DNA of 64,000 nucleotides, from contig NZ_JAGGLO010000001.1 in NCBI RefSeq assembly GCF_017874475.1, forward strand, positions 310,001-374,000. The letters run 5' to 3'. The notes beneath the pieces are model-generated. The model had not been told where the DNA came from. It searched no databases and saw only the letters and a list, made by a program, of their open reading frames with translations. The stretch comes from Anaerococcus degeneri. Lineage in GTDB: Bacteria; Bacillota; Clostridia; Tissierellales; Peptoniphilaceae. Both the position numbers and the translations under genes were made by a program. Below, piece after piece: positions 15,897 to 25,182 of this stretch (position 1 is its first letter; every line of letters begins with the position of its first letter).

Positions 15897-17093
15897 ATGA
15901 GCAAACAAACATTTGAAAGAAGCAAACCACATATTAATATTGGTACAATCGGCCACGTAGACCACGGTAAAACAACAACAACAGCAGCAATCACTCAAGC
16001 CCTAAACAAAAAATACGGCACAGGTGAATACATCGACTACGAACACATCGATAAAGCTCCAGAAGAAAGAGAACGTGGAATCACAATCAACACATCTGTA
16101 GTAGAATACGAAACACAAAAAAGACACTACGCACACATCGACGCTCCAGGCCACGCTGACTACGTTAAAAACATGATCACAGGTGCAGCACAAATGGATG
16201 GTGCAATCATCGTAGTATCTGCAGCAGACGGTCCAATGCCACAAACAAGAGAACACATCCTACTAGCTAGACAGGTAGGTATACCAAAAATCGCAGTATT
16301 CTTAAACAAAGAAGACCAAGTAGATGACCCAGAACTAATCGAACTAGTAGAAATGGAAGTAAGAGACCTACTAAACGAATACGACTTCGACGGCGACAAC
16401 TGCCCAGTAGTAGTAGGATCAGCCCTAAAATCACTAGAAGAAGGTGGAGAAGGTCCATGGTCAGACAAAATCCTAGAACTAATGGATGCAGTAGATGAAT
16501 ACTTCGACATCCCAGAAAGAGACAACGACCAACCATTCCTAATGCCAGTAGAAGACGTAATGACAATCTCAGGACGTGGAACAGTAGCAACAGGAAGAGT
16601 AGAAAAAGGAACACTAAAAGTAGGCGACACAGTAGAAATCGTAGGTCTAACAGAAAAAACATCTCAAGCTGTAGTAACAGGTGTAGAAATGTTCCACAAA
16701 CAACTAGACCAAGCTGAATCAGGCGACAACGTAGGAGTACTACTAAGAGGCGTTCAAAGAAACGAAATCTCAAGAGGACAAGTACTAGCAAAACCAGGAT
16801 CAGTACACCCACACACAGAATTCGAAGGACAAGTATACGTACTAACCAAAGAAGAAGGTGGAAGACACACCCCATTCTTCTCAGGCTACAGACCACAATT
16901 CTTCTTCAGAACAACAGATGTTACAGGTGACATCCAACTAGAAGACGGAGTAGAAATGGTAATGCCAGGAGACAACGCAACATTCAAAATCACACTTCAA
17001 AAGCCAATCGCCCTAGAAGAAGGACTAAGATTCGCTGTACGTGAAGGTGGTAGAACAGTAGCATCAGGAGTTGTTTCTAAAATCGTAAAATAG
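15897..17093 (+). CDS. tuf: Elongation factor Tu
   Basis: 398 residues. G-domain motifs: G-H-V-D-H-G-K-T (P-loop, near 20), R-G-I-T-I (switch I, near 60), D-A-P-G-H (near 82), N-K-E-D (near 137, usually NKxD), followed by domains 2 and 3. It delivers aminoacyl-tRNA to the ribosome. Codon use is extreme (nearly all CTA, GTA, AGA, ACA and AAA/GAA), as expected of the most expressed gene. It stands alone, not in the str operon. SD aggagga. Confidence 0.98.
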   Translation: MSKQTFERSKPHINIGTIGHVDHGKTTTTAAITQALNKKYGTGEYIDYEHIDKAPEERERGITINTSVVEYETQKRHYAHIDAPGHADYVKNMITGAAQMDGAIIVVSAADGPMPQTREHILLARQVGIPKIAVFLNKEDQVDDPELIELVEMEVRDLLNEYDFDGDNCPVVVGSALKSLEEGGEGPWSDKILELMDAVDEYFDIPERDNDQPFLMPVEDVMTISGRGTVATGRVEKGTLKVGDTVEIVGLTEKTSQAVVTGVEMFHKQLDQAESGDNVGVLLRGVQRNEISRGQVLAKPGSVHPHTEFEGQVYVLTKEEGGRHTPFFSGYRPQFFFRTTDVTGDIQLEDGVEMVMPGDNATFKITLQKPIALEEGLRFAVREGGRTVASGVVSKIVK

Positions 17094-17132
17094 TCTAATT
17101 TAGATTAACTTTACAAATTTAAAACAATAATC

Positions 17133-17158
17133 AAAAAGCGGGCCTGGCTCGCTTTTTT
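17133..17158 (+). terminator. Intrinsic terminator of tuf
   Basis: AAAAAGCG and CGCTTTTTT with additional GC/GC pairing inside; T-run of six. Confidence 0.8.
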
Positions 17159-17172
17159 GTTTAGGAGAACCT

Positions 17173-18459
17173 ATGTTTAAGAAAAAAACTTTTCTCGGCA
17201 TTTTGTTGATATTTATTTTAATCTTATCTGCTTGTGCTAAAAAAAATAAACTTGCAGAAAATGACAAGTTAAAAGAAGCTCTTGAAAGCAGTGAAAAAAT
17301 TGAGAAGAAAATATCCAAAAAGCAAAAAACGAGAAAAAATAAAATAGGAGAACCTTATGAAATAGGGGTAACTCCAGACGATTACAACATGGACTACGAT
17401 ACATCAAGACTTCTTTCTTTTGAGGATAAAAAAAGTAAGTATTATCCTAAAGATGGAGTTAGGGGCTTATATTTTAATACAGGTTCTATAAATAACCCTG
17501 AGGTTTATAGTAGGATTATAGGACTTATTGAAAATTCTAACCTTAACGCAGTGGTAATTGACGTTAAAGACGATTGGGGCAATATTACTGTAAATTTTAA
17601 GACAGATAACGAAGATATCCAATATGCCAATACAAAGCTCCTCGATGCTGAAAAGCTAATTACAGATCTCCATTCCCGAGGTATTTATGTTATTGGTAGG
17701 ATTACAACTTTTAAGGATTCTATTATTACAAAAAAACATCCGGAATGGGGTTTTACAAAAGATGATGGAAGCCTTTGGGCCAATGGTCGTGGGGAAGTGT
17801 TTATGAATCCTTTTTTAAAGGAAGTCCAAGACTATAATATTGAAATTGGAGAACTTGCCGCAGAGGCAGGTTTTGACGAAATCCAATACGACTATGTTAG
17901 ATTTGCAGAAGGGTTTGAAACTTTTGGTGATTCTCTTTCTTATTCTAGGGGAGAGTATGAAAATAAGCCGATGGATGAAGGAGACAAGAGAGTCTCAGCT
18001 ATCACAGGCTATGTTAGAAAGGCGCGTGAATCAATTTCAGCTTATGGTCTACCAGTGGCCATTGATGTATTTGGTTATGCTCTTCAGGCAGGACGAGCAA
18101 GTGGTATAGGACAGGATTTTTCGGAAATATCTAATGAAGCTGATATAATGTGCTCCATGATCTACCCATCTCACTGGGGTCCATATTCTTTTGATATTGA
18201 AAAACCAGACCTTGAGCCTTATGAACTTGTAACAAGATACCTAAAAGAAGAACAAGCAATTTTTAAAGATTTAGACCATAGGCCACAATCTCGTCCTTGG
18301 ATTCAAGATTTCACAGCTTCTTGGATTGGAGAAGGAAATTGGATGGTCTATGATGCTGATGCTGTTCAAGCTCAAATAGATGCAATATATGAATCAGGCC
18401 AGAGGGAATATTTAATATGGAACGCAACCAATACTTATTCCGAAGGCGTTGATTATTAA
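17173..18459 (+). CDS. Putative glycoside-hydrolase-like lipoprotein (DUF4015 family)
   Basis: 428 residues. Lipoprotein signal with lipobox L-S-A-C (Cys near 21), a Lys-rich linker to about 70, then a TIM-barrel domain of the putative glycosyl hydrolase family (PF13200): V-R-G-L-Y-F-N near 96, V-I-D-V-K-D-D-W-G near 129, the DEIQYDYVRF motif near 236 with likely catalytic acids, and M-C-S-M-I-Y-P-S-H-W-G near 326. It would sit outside the cell and act on a wall or host glycan; the substrate is unknown. It has its own SD (taggaga) and terminator, so it is a single-gene unit. Confidence 0.85.
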   Translation: MFKKKTFLGILLIFILILSACAKKNKLAENDKLKEALESSEKIEKKISKKQKTRKNKIGEPYEIGVTPDDYNMDYDTSRLLSFEDKKSKYYPKDGVRGLYFNTGSINNPEVYSRIIGLIENSNLNAVVIDVKDDWGNITVNFKTDNEDIQYANTKLLDAEKLITDLHSRGIYVIGRITTFKDSIITKKHPEWGFTKDDGSLWANGRGEVFMNPFLKEVQDYNIEIGELAAEAGFDEIQYDYVRFAEGFETFGDSLSYSRGEYENKPMDEGDKRVSAITGYVRKARESISAYGLPVAIDVFGYALQAGRASGIGQDFSEISNEADIMCSMIYPSHWGPYSFDIEKPDLEPYELVTRYLKEEQAIFKDLDHRPQSRPWIQDFTASWIGEGNWMVYDADAVQAQIDAIYESGQREYLIWNATNTYSEGVDY

Positions 18460-18484
18460 AAAACAGGGGCAACCCTGTTTTTTT
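18458..18484 (+). terminator. Intrinsic terminator after the GH-like lipoprotein gene
   Basis: AAAAACAGGG/CCCTGTTTTTTT stem around GCAA. Confidence 0.88.
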
Positions 18485-18495
18485 CCTATAATAAA

Positions 18496-18519
18496 AGAGC
18501 AAGTTAATTCACTTGCTCT
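18496..18519 (-). terminator. Terminator of the minus-strand AraC gene
   Basis: AGAGCAAGT/ACTTGCTCT 9-bp stem with a 6-nt loop. On the minus strand it is followed by TTTTATTA. Confidence 0.65.
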
Positions 18520-18555
18520 GGTATAAAATTAAAATTTCAGTTTATTTTTTATAGT

Positions 18556-19404
18556 TTATAGTCTGTGTTTTCTCCTAAATTGAGATGGAGTTTGGCCTAC
18601 TTTTTTCTTAAAAACTTGGTTAAAATAGGATTGTGAATTAAAACCTACAAGGGCAGAAATTTCCTCCATAGTGTGGTTGGTTGAAATTAATAAGTTTTTG
18701 GATATTTCTATTCTTTTTAAAATCAAATATTCTATTGGTGTTATCCTGTAGGATTGTTTGAATTCAGAAATGAGGTGGAATTTATTCATATAGGCCATTG
18801 AAGAAAGGTCTTCAAGCTTAATATCCTCGTTATAATTTGTATCAATGTATGATTTTATATAATCAATCTGTCTGTTGACTTTTTTATCATGTTTGACGGT
18901 TATAGATTTCCTGTATTTCCTTAAAAGGTTGATCACAAGAGTGGATGCAATAGCATTTGCAAGGCTTTTAGAAAAAATATCATTGCCTTTATATTCTCTG
19001 AAAATATCTTCGAAATATTCCTCAAATTTTAAACTCTTATCCCTATTATCTATATGGAAATAATTGATAGGCTTTGCTGTGTCGTCCTCAAGACCAGCTA
19101 TGGATATAGATTCTATACCAAAACCTAAGCATTTAACATTTTTTATACTTTTGTCTACATATAGAGTGTGGCCAATATTTGAATTAATAATTACAAGGTC
19201 TCCTTCGTGGACATCAATCATTTCACTCTCAATGGAAAGTTTGCCAAATCCTTCTTCCAGGTAATAAAAGTAGGTAAAAGGATGGAATTGTATCCTGTTA
19301 GAAATTTTTTCGTCATATGTATTTTTTTGAGAGTCAAGTATCTTTACATCCAAATTATTAAGACTATTTTCTTCTTCTAATATTTGTTCGTTATTTTTTT
19401 CCAT
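18556..19404 (-). CDS. AraC-family transcriptional regulator with cupin sensor domain
   Basis: 282 residues. The N-terminal half is a cupin-like sensor (H-P-F-T-Y-F-Y-Y-L-E-E-G near 42, V-H-E-G-D-L-V-I-I-N-S near 65). The C-terminal hundred residues hold two helix-turn-helices: YNEDIKLEDLSSMAYMNKFH near 192 and TMEEISALVGFNSQSYFNQVFKK near 245, ending G-Q-T-P-S-Q-F-R-R. Such proteins usually activate sugar or stress genes. No obvious target lies beside it; its neighbours are transcribed away from it. SD is gagg. An acidic N-terminal tail of about 20 residues is unusual. Confidence 0.9.
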   Translation of the reverse strand: MEKNNEQILEEENSLNNLDVKILDSQKNTYDEKISNRIQFHPFTYFYYLEEGFGKLSIESEMIDVHEGDLVIINSNIGHTLYVDKSIKNVKCLGFGIESISIAGLEDDTAKPINYFHIDNRDKSLKFEEYFEDIFREYKGNDIFSKSLANAIASTLVINLLRKYRKSITVKHDKKVNRQIDYIKSYIDTNYNEDIKLEDLSSMAYMNKFHLISEFKQSYRITPIEYLILKRIEISKNLLISTNHTMEEISALVGFNSQSYFNQVFKKKVGQTPSQFRRKHRL

Positions 19405-19606
19405 TTTTATCCTCTGAATTTTTTCCTAAACTGTATCTATTAGTAATAAATTTCTAACTATATTATACTATAAAATTTAGGGAATTTTAAGACAAATATG
19501 AAATAATTTATAATATTTTTATAAAAAATTTAGTGAAAATTATTAATTATAATTTAAAGCTAGGATATTTAGTTTTTTGGGTATCATATATTAAAGACTT
19601 TGTCAA

Positions 19607-19634
19607 TTGATAATAAAAACAAGAAAAGTATAAT
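19607..19634 (+). promoter_or_regulatory. Promoter of dnaG-rpoD-trmK-nif3
   Basis: TTGATA (19607-19612), 16-bp spacer, TATAAT (19629-19634), 16 nt before the dnaG ATG. Confidence 0.6.
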
Positions 19635-19650
19635 TTGACTAGGTGAGAAG

Positions 19651-21318
19651 ATGAGATTGATATCAGATGATATGATAAATCAAATAAAAGAAAATTCTGA
19701 CATAGTAGATATAATTGGTGAATATGTCGACCTTAAGAAAGCGGGTTCGTCTTTTAAAGGCTTGTGCCCATTTCATAATGAGAAGACCCCATCTTTTACA
19801 GTAGATAGGAAGAAACAATTATTCCACTGTTTCGGGTGCGGAGCAGGTGGTGACGTTGTTTCTTTTATAATGCAAAAAGAAGGATTGTCATATCCGGATA
19901 GCTTAAAGTACCTGGCACAAAAGGCTGGGATAAACTTAGTTTTCAATGAAAGTCCTGGTATGAGCGAAAAGAGAAAAAAACTTTATGAAATCAACAAAGA
20001 TATAATGATGTATTTCTATAAGAATCTTTTGACAAATAAGGAGCCGCAAGATTACCTTCTAAAAAGAGGACTTAGAAGCAATATTGTGAATACATTTATG
20101 CTTGGTTTTGCTAAGGATAGCTGGGATGACTTATTAAATTTTGCAAGGTCAAATAACATTAAGGAAGAAGACCTACTTGAACTTGGCCTTATAGCTAAGT
20201 CTAAAAATGGAAATTACTATGATAAGTATAGGAACAGGTTGATTTTTCCGATAATTGATACTTACGGCAGGATAATTGGCTTTGGTGGTAGGGCTATTGA
20301 TAATACTATGCCCAAATACCTAAATTCACCAGAATCTGAGGTTTTTAAGAAGAGATTTAACCTCTATGGCCTAAATATTTTTAAAAAGCAAAACAAAAGA
20401 GATTTAATACTTGTAGAAGGATATATGGATGTGATTGCCCTAAATAACAATGGTATTGATATAGCAGTTGCAAGTCTTGGTACAGCCTTTACTGTAGATC
20501 AAGCAAAGCTCGCTAAGAGATATGCAGATAATATTTATATTTGTTATGATTCCGATTCTGCGGGTATTAAAGCAACAAAAAGAGCTATAGAAATATTTAG
20601 AGAAGCAGATATTGGGGTAAATATAATACAGCTAGGAGAAGGCCTTGATCCAGATGACTTTGTGAAAAAATATGGCAAGGATGCCTTTGAAAAGAAAATG
20701 GACGAGGCACTCGACGAGTATAATTATGCTTATGAGCAGATATTAAATGGCTATTCTGAAGCAAATGAGAATGAAAAATTTGAAAAATTAAATTTGTTTA
20801 TAGGTTTTTTAGCTTCTATTAAACAAGATTTAACCAGGGAAATATTTATAAATAAGGTATCTTCTTTGTTTGAAATAGACAAACAAACTTTAAAAGGAGC
20901 CATTTCAAAGTATAATAACAAGCATCACCAAGAAAAAATTAGAAAAGATAATTTTCCTGAGCCAAATATAGTTGTAGAAGAAAAAGTTACCAATATTAGT
21001 GCTCACGAACTAGAAATTTTAAGGCTTATCTTTAATCAGCTTGAAGACTATAAAGAAAATGCTGATTATTTTGATAAGTATTTGATAAATCCTAAGGCCC
21101 TTAATTTTAGAGATTTTCTAATAAATAAGGAAGTAAATAAGTTTGATAAGGCCGATGTGGATTATAGATATATGCTAGACTACGTTATGGATGATAAAAA
21201 TCCAATAGTTGTTAGCGAATTAAAGGATAAGATTAACCTATATGAAAGACTGCAAAAAAGAAAAAATCTTAAAGGCAGGTCTATAAATAGTAAGGGGAGA
21301 GATAATGAACAGCGATGA
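19651..21318 (+). CDS. dnaG: DNA primase
   Basis: 555 residues. CHC2 zinc finger near the N-terminus (C39, H42, C60, C63 in C-P-F-H...H-C-F-G-C-G), RNA-polymerase domain with G-F-A-K-D-S-W-D and I-G-F-G-G-R-A, and the TOPRIM motif L-V-E-G-Y-M-D-V near 258 with the D-S-D metal triad near 304. It makes primers for replication. The C-terminal helicase-binding part is weakly conserved. It opens a macromolecular-synthesis operon and overlaps rpoD by 14 bases. Confidence 0.96.
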   Translation: MRLISDDMINQIKENSDIVDIIGEYVDLKKAGSSFKGLCPFHNEKTPSFTVDRKKQLFHCFGCGAGGDVVSFIMQKEGLSYPDSLKYLAQKAGINLVFNESPGMSEKRKKLYEINKDIMMYFYKNLLTNKEPQDYLLKRGLRSNIVNTFMLGFAKDSWDDLLNFARSNNIKEEDLLELGLIAKSKNGNYYDKYRNRLIFPIIDTYGRIIGFGGRAIDNTMPKYLNSPESEVFKKRFNLYGLNIFKKQNKRDLILVEGYMDVIALNNNGIDIAVASLGTAFTVDQAKLAKRYADNIYICYDSDSAGIKATKRAIEIFREADIGVNIIQLGEGLDPDDFVKKYGKDAFEKKMDEALDEYNYAYEQILNGYSEANENEKFEKLNLFIGFLASIKQDLTREIFINKVSSLFEIDKQTLKGAISKYNNKHHQEKIRKDNFPEPNIVVEEKVTNISAHELEILRLIFNQLEDYKENADYFDKYLINPKALNFRDFLINKEVNKFDKADVDYRYMLDYVMDDKNPIVVSELKDKINLYERLQKRKNLKGRSINSKGRDNEQR

Positions 21319-23104
21319 TAGTAAATTGCTCGAAGATGATGTTCTAGACGAAATTATCGAGGAGTTTGTGTCCATAAGTGAAAGCCAAGATGGCATGATC
21401 ACTTATAGCCAAATTTTTAATTTTGATGATTTTAGGGACGTTGATAGGGAAAGTCAAAAGCTGATTCTTTCTAAAATTACAGCTTCTGGTATAGAAATTG
21501 TTGAAAAGTCTGAAACAGAGATTGACCAAGAGGAAGAAGTTGAGGACGACATCGAAGAAGAAGAGCAAGAAGACGAAATTGATGAAAAAGAGTTAGAAAA
21601 AGAAATAGACAAGTCTGTCGATAATCTAGTTGGCATTAAGCTTGATGATCCAGTAAAAATGTACCTTAAAGAAATTGGTAAGGTCGACTTGCTTACAGCT
21701 ACAGAAGAAATCATCCTAGCTAGACGCATGGAAGCTGGAGAAATAGCCTATAAGTCCATACATGGCTATAAGTTTAATAAACAAAATAAAAACAAACTTG
21801 CAAATGATGTGTTTTTTGGTGACCTAGCAAGGGTTTTAGAAAAAGCCAACAAGACCTTGAATGATAAGGAGGAATTAAGTTTTGAAACCATCAAAGATTT
21901 AGATGGCCTTATCAACATGGGTTCTTTGTTCAAGCAAGTTATGGAAGATGACCTTGATAAAGATCAGCTAGACCAGTTAAATGCAAAAATAATTATTTGT
22001 AATATTGCCCAAAATTCAATAAACGATGATTTATCAAGAAAGGATGCAAATATACTCTGTGATTTATTTGACTCCTTTGACCATATGCTAAAAATTATTG
22101 AAAATGACGAAGTTGTTAGCATGGTTTATTCATCTTTTAACGACCTATTAAAGAAGGCAGCGAACAAAGATGCTATAAAGACAAATGATCAGATGGTTAT
22201 TGATAATCTTTTAAAAACTTCAGAATTTGCAGCATCTATCAAAAATAATAAGTATCTTACTGATGATGAAGCGGCTTATTTAGCCTACAATATTGATCAG
22301 AGAGAAATGTCATTAAAGATGCTAAATAAGGAGAAATTCACAGAGGAAGAGCTTAAAAGACTTAAATTAGATATTATAAAATCTAAAAGAGCCAAGGAAA
22401 AACTTGCTGAAACTAATCTTAGACTTGTTGTATCCATTGCCAAAAAATATGTTGGTCGCGGGATGAGCTTTTTAGACCTTATCCAAGAAGGGAATATGGG
22501 TCTTATGAAGGCTGTCGATAAGTATGATTATAACAGGGGATTTAAGTTTTCAACCTATGCCACTTGGTGGATTAGACAGGCTATAACCCGTGCTATTGCT
22601 GACCAGGCAAGGACAATTAGAATTCCTGTTCATATGGTAGAGACAATCAATAAATTAGTTAGGATTCAAAGACAGCTTGTTCAAGACTTAGGGCGTGACC
22701 CATCTAATGAAGAAATTGCAGATATAATGGGTATTGAAGTTGATAAGGTATCTGAGATTAGAAAAATTGCTCAAGAACCAGTAAGTCTTGAAACTCCAAT
22801 CGGTGAAGAAGAAGACAGCCACTTGGGAGACTTTATAGAAGATGACACAGCTATAGATCCAGGCGAGGCTGCTAATTATACAATGTTAAGAGAGCAATTA
22901 AATGATGTTTTATCTTGCCTGGGAGCTAGGGAAAAACGTGTCCTACAATTGAGATTTGGCCTAATTGATGGTACTCCACGTACCCTAGAAGAAGTAGGCA
23001 AGGAATTTGATGTAACTAGGGAGAGAATTAGACAAATTGAGGCTAAGGCCTTAAGGAAGCTAAAATCCCCAAACAAAAGTGAATTATTGAAAGATTTTTT
23101 ATAA
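21305..23104 (+). CDS. rpoD: RNA polymerase primary sigma factor
   Basis: 599 residues, long for a Firmicutes SigA (Bacillus about 370). Region 1.2 starts near 115 ([12 protein letters not shown]), then a long non-conserved insert to about 355, region 2 ([14 protein letters not shown] near 371; [19 protein letters not shown] near 418), region 3 and region 4.2 ([26 protein letters not shown]). A stretch at about 57-101 is almost all Asp/Glu. It recognises the TTGACA/TATAAT promoters seen here. It overlaps dnaG; trmK follows with no gap. Confidence 0.97.
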   Translation: MNSDDSKLLEDDVLDEIIEEFVSISESQDGMITYSQIFNFDDFRDVDRESQKLILSKITASGIEIVEKSETEIDQEEEVEDDIEEEEQEDEIDEKELEKEIDKSVDNLVGIKLDDPVKMYLKEIGKVDLLTATEEIILARRMEAGEIAYKSIHGYKFNKQNKNKLANDVFFGDLARVLEKANKTLNDKEELSFETIKDLDGLINMGSLFKQVMEDDLDKDQLDQLNAKIIICNIAQNSINDDLSRKDANILCDLFDSFDHMLKIIENDEVVSMVYSSFNDLLKKAANKDAIKTNDQMVIDNLLKTSEFAASIKNNKYLTDDEAAYLAYNIDQREMSLKMLNKEKFTEEELKRLKLDIIKSKRAKEKLAETNLRLVVSIAKKYVGRGMSFLDLIQEGNMGLMKAVDKYDYNRGFKFSTYATWWIRQAITRAIADQARTIRIPVHMVETINKLVRIQRQLVQDLGRDPSNEEIADIMGIEVDKVSEIRKIAQEPVSLETPIGEEEDSHLGDFIEDDTAIDPGEAANYTMLREQLNDVLSCLGAREKRVLQLRFGLIDGTPRTLEEVGKEFDVTRERIRQIEAKALRKLKSPNKSELLKDFL

Positions 23105-23797
23105 ATGGAAGATAAGAAAAGATTATTAGATATTATTAATATCTTAGATTCAAATAAAAAAATTATAGATGTAGGAACCGATCATGGATTGGTTCCTTTA
23201 TATTTGGCAAAAAATAAGATTTCAACCGATATTACTGCAACAGATATATCTGCTCCAAGCCTTCAAAAACTTGTTGACAGACTTGATGATGATTTAAGGA
23301 AGATAATTAAAACAAGGGTCACAGATGGTTTTAAGGGGTTAGAAAGGGAAGATGATCAGGTTGCTATTATTGCAGGAATGGGGGCAAATACCATAATAGA
23401 AATTATTGAAGAAAGTTTAGATTTTGCAAAAAATCTTGATTATATGGTCCTTGCTTCAAATATCAATACCTATGAGTTAAGACACTTTTTAAATGACCAC
23501 GGTTTCTATATAGAAAAAGATTTTTTATCTTATGAAAATAGAAAGTATTATGATATCTTAAAAGTTTATTATGGTAAAAAACAAAACTTAAGCTTTGAAG
23601 AATACTATTATGGTAAAACTGATATAGAAAACAAAACCTCCTTACTAAAGGAAAAACTTGCCATAGATAAAGGAAAGAACCAAGGATTTTTAAAAGAAAT
23701 TAAGGAAAAATCTCAAGACGAAAGGGCAATTAAGAAAATTACAGATAGGTTAAAAGCCATAGAAAAGGTGGAAGAAAGATGCAAATTCGAGAATTAA
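23105..23797 (+). CDS. trmK: tRNA (adenine22-N1)-methyltransferase
   Basis: 230 residues. The TrmK/YqfN pattern is a SAM site I-I-D-V-G-T-D-H-G-L-V-P near residue 19, A-T-D-I-S near 43 and A-G-M-G-A-N-T-I-I near 88, then a C-terminal coiled coil rich in Lys/Glu. It methylates A22 in the D-loop of tRNAs. Its ATG directly follows the rpoD stop and its end overlaps nif3 by 19 bases, the same rpoD-trmK-nif3 order as in Bacillus and Clostridium. Confidence 0.93.
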   Translation: MEDKKRLLDIINILDSNKKIIDVGTDHGLVPLYLAKNKISTDITATDISAPSLQKLVDRLDDDLRKIIKTRVTDGFKGLEREDDQVAIIAGMGANTIIEIIEESLDFAKNLDYMVLASNINTYELRHFLNDHGFYIEKDFLSYENRKYYDILKVYYGKKQNLSFEEYYYGKTDIENKTSLLKEKLAIDKGKNQGFLKEIKEKSQDERAIKKITDRLKAIEKVEERCKFEN

Positions 23798-24552
23798 TAG
23801 ATAAACTAGAAGAAAAATATCCCTTTGAATTACAAGAAGAATGGGATAATTCAGGCCTGCAGATAGGAAATCCTAACGATGAATTAAGGGGCGTTGTCCT
23901 ATCTTTAGACTTGGAAGAAGGTGCGATAGACAAAGCTCTTGAAGAAAGCAAAGCAAATTTAATAATAACACATCATCCATATTTATTTAACCCAACAAAA
24001 TCTATTGATTTTAGGGATGGTTTTTATAATAGACTTCAAAGATGCATAAAAAATGACATCACGGTTTTCGCTTTTCACACAAATTTAGATATAGCTGAGG
24101 GCGGGGTAAATGACAATCTCGCCAAAATATTAGGGATAAGGGATATAAAGAGCCTAGAAGATGGTAAAGATCTGGGATTAGGAAGGTTTGGTTATATTAA
24201 TAAGCAACCAGCTTATCAATTTCTTAAAGAAGTAAAAGAAAAACTAGAAGCAAGTGGTATTGTTGTCTACGGAAACTATGACAAAATTATTGAAAAAGTT
24301 GGTATTTGTGGCGGGGCTGGATCTTTTCTTATAGAAGACGCTATCAATCAACATTGCGACTTAATTGTAACAGGGGATGTAAAGTATCATGAAGCTATGG
24401 ATCTTTCAAATAAAGGCATAATAATTGCCGATGTAGGCCACTTTGCAAGTGAGAACCACATCATATATAAATTACAAAGAGAAATAGAAGAAATAATTAG
24501 CAAAGAAGTTTATACTTTTTCAAAAACAGATAAATTTAGAAACTTTATTTAG
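23779..24552 (+). CDS. Nif3-like dinuclear metal-centre protein (YqfO/YbgI family)
   Basis: 257 residues. NIF3 signatures are E-E-W-D-N-S-G-L-Q-I-G-N near 22, I-I-T-H-H-P-Y-L-F near 58 and F-H-T-N-L-D near 97, all metal ligands, plus G-D-V-K-Y-H-E-A near 201 and A-D-V-G-H-F-A-S-E near 218. The shorter form without the central PII-like insert. It may act as a GTP cyclohydrolase I type 2 or in metal homeostasis; the true role is unsettled. SD ggtggaagaa lies inside trmK. Confidence 0.92.
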   Translation: MQIRELIDKLEEKYPFELQEEWDNSGLQIGNPNDELRGVVLSLDLEEGAIDKALEESKANLIITHHPYLFNPTKSIDFRDGFYNRLQRCIKNDITVFAFHTNLDIAEGGVNDNLAKILGIRDIKSLEDGKDLGLGRFGYINKQPAYQFLKEVKEKLEASGIVVYGNYDKIIEKVGICGGAGSFLIEDAINQHCDLIVTGDVKYHEAMDLSNKGIIIADVGHFASENHIIYKLQREIEEIISKEVYTFSKTDKFRNFI

Positions 24553-24587
24553 TTTTACTTTTTGGATAAAAAGGGGTATCTTAACTA

Positions 24588-24926
24588 GGGAGTAAATCAG
24601 ATAATCGCGGGACGAAAGTCACGAGGAAAGTCCGTGCACCACAGAGCAAGGATGCTTGATAACGTCAAGTAGGAGTGATCCTCAGGCAAGTGCAACAGAA
24701 AGTATACCGCCAATTTTGGTAAGGTTGGAATGGTGAGGTAAGAGCTCACCAGCTGTCCTAGTGATAGGCAGGCTATGTAAACCCCATCCGGTGCAAGAAC
24801 AAAAAGGACATTAGGAGGCTTGCTCGGCCCGGTCCGGAAAATGGTAGTTCGCTTGAGCTTATTAGCAATAATAAGCCTAGATAGATGATTATCCACGACA
24901 GAACACGGCTTATAGGTTTACTCTTT
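24588..24926 (+). ncRNA. rnpB: RNase P RNA
   Basis: Conserved P4 5' strand region with G-A-G-G-A-A-A-G-T-C-C-G (24630-24641), A-C-A-G-A-G-C-A-A-G-G, G-G-C-A-A-G-T-G-C-A-A-C-A-G-A-A-A at about 24683-24700, A-A-A-C-C-C-C-A-T-C-C-G-G at 24778, and the 3' ACAGAA-cACGGCTTA at about 24898. The ends GGGAGTAAATC and GGTTTACTCTTT pair as P1. It is the catalytic RNA that trims tRNA 5' ends. Exact ends are estimated from the P1 pairing. Confidence 0.93.
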
Positions 24927-24977
24927 ACATAATTACTACACAATTGGTTACAAATTAATAATTGTGTCTCTTAATAT

Positions 24978-25072
24978 TTACACTTATTGGTAAAAATGTT
25001 TTATTTATATTGGGAATTTTTTCGGAAATTTCGTAATATATATAAAAACCATCCAGTAAGTGTAATTTTTTT
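24978..25072 (+). terminator. Long hairpin with T-run after rnpB
   Basis: TTACACTTATTGG (24978-24990) pairs with CCAGTAAGTGTAA (25053-25065, one G-U). Pairing continues inward through GTTTTATTTATATT with AATATATATAAAAAC, giving an almost fully paired element of about 88 nt, followed by seven T. It can end the rnpB transcript, though it is much longer than a normal terminator. A smaller hairpin, ACACAATT/AATTGTGT, lies at 24938-24967. Confidence 0.55.
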
Positions 25073-25084
25073 GTAACTAATTAT

Positions 25085-25112
25085 TGACTTTTTTGTTAAA
25101 AAGATATAGAAT
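25085..25112 (+). promoter_or_regulatory. Promoter of the SH3-NlpC/P60 gene
   Basis: TTGACT (25085-25090), 16-bp spacer, TAGAAT (25107-25112), leaving a leader of about 65 nt before the ATG at 25183. Confidence 0.6.
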
Positions 25113-25182
25113 TAACATAGATTTCAAATACAATTAACAAATAGATATACTATTCATGACAATTATGGAGGAGTAATTTTTT

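Noticed and set aside
16267-16896. Long Leu-rich open frame opposite tuf
   Set aside because: It is the antisense shadow of the strongly biased tuf codons (CTA, GTA, AGA), has no ribosome site and no recognisable domain.
24597-24896. 99-codon minus-strand open frame
   Set aside because: It lies across the RNase P RNA gene; conserved RNA elements explain the sequence.
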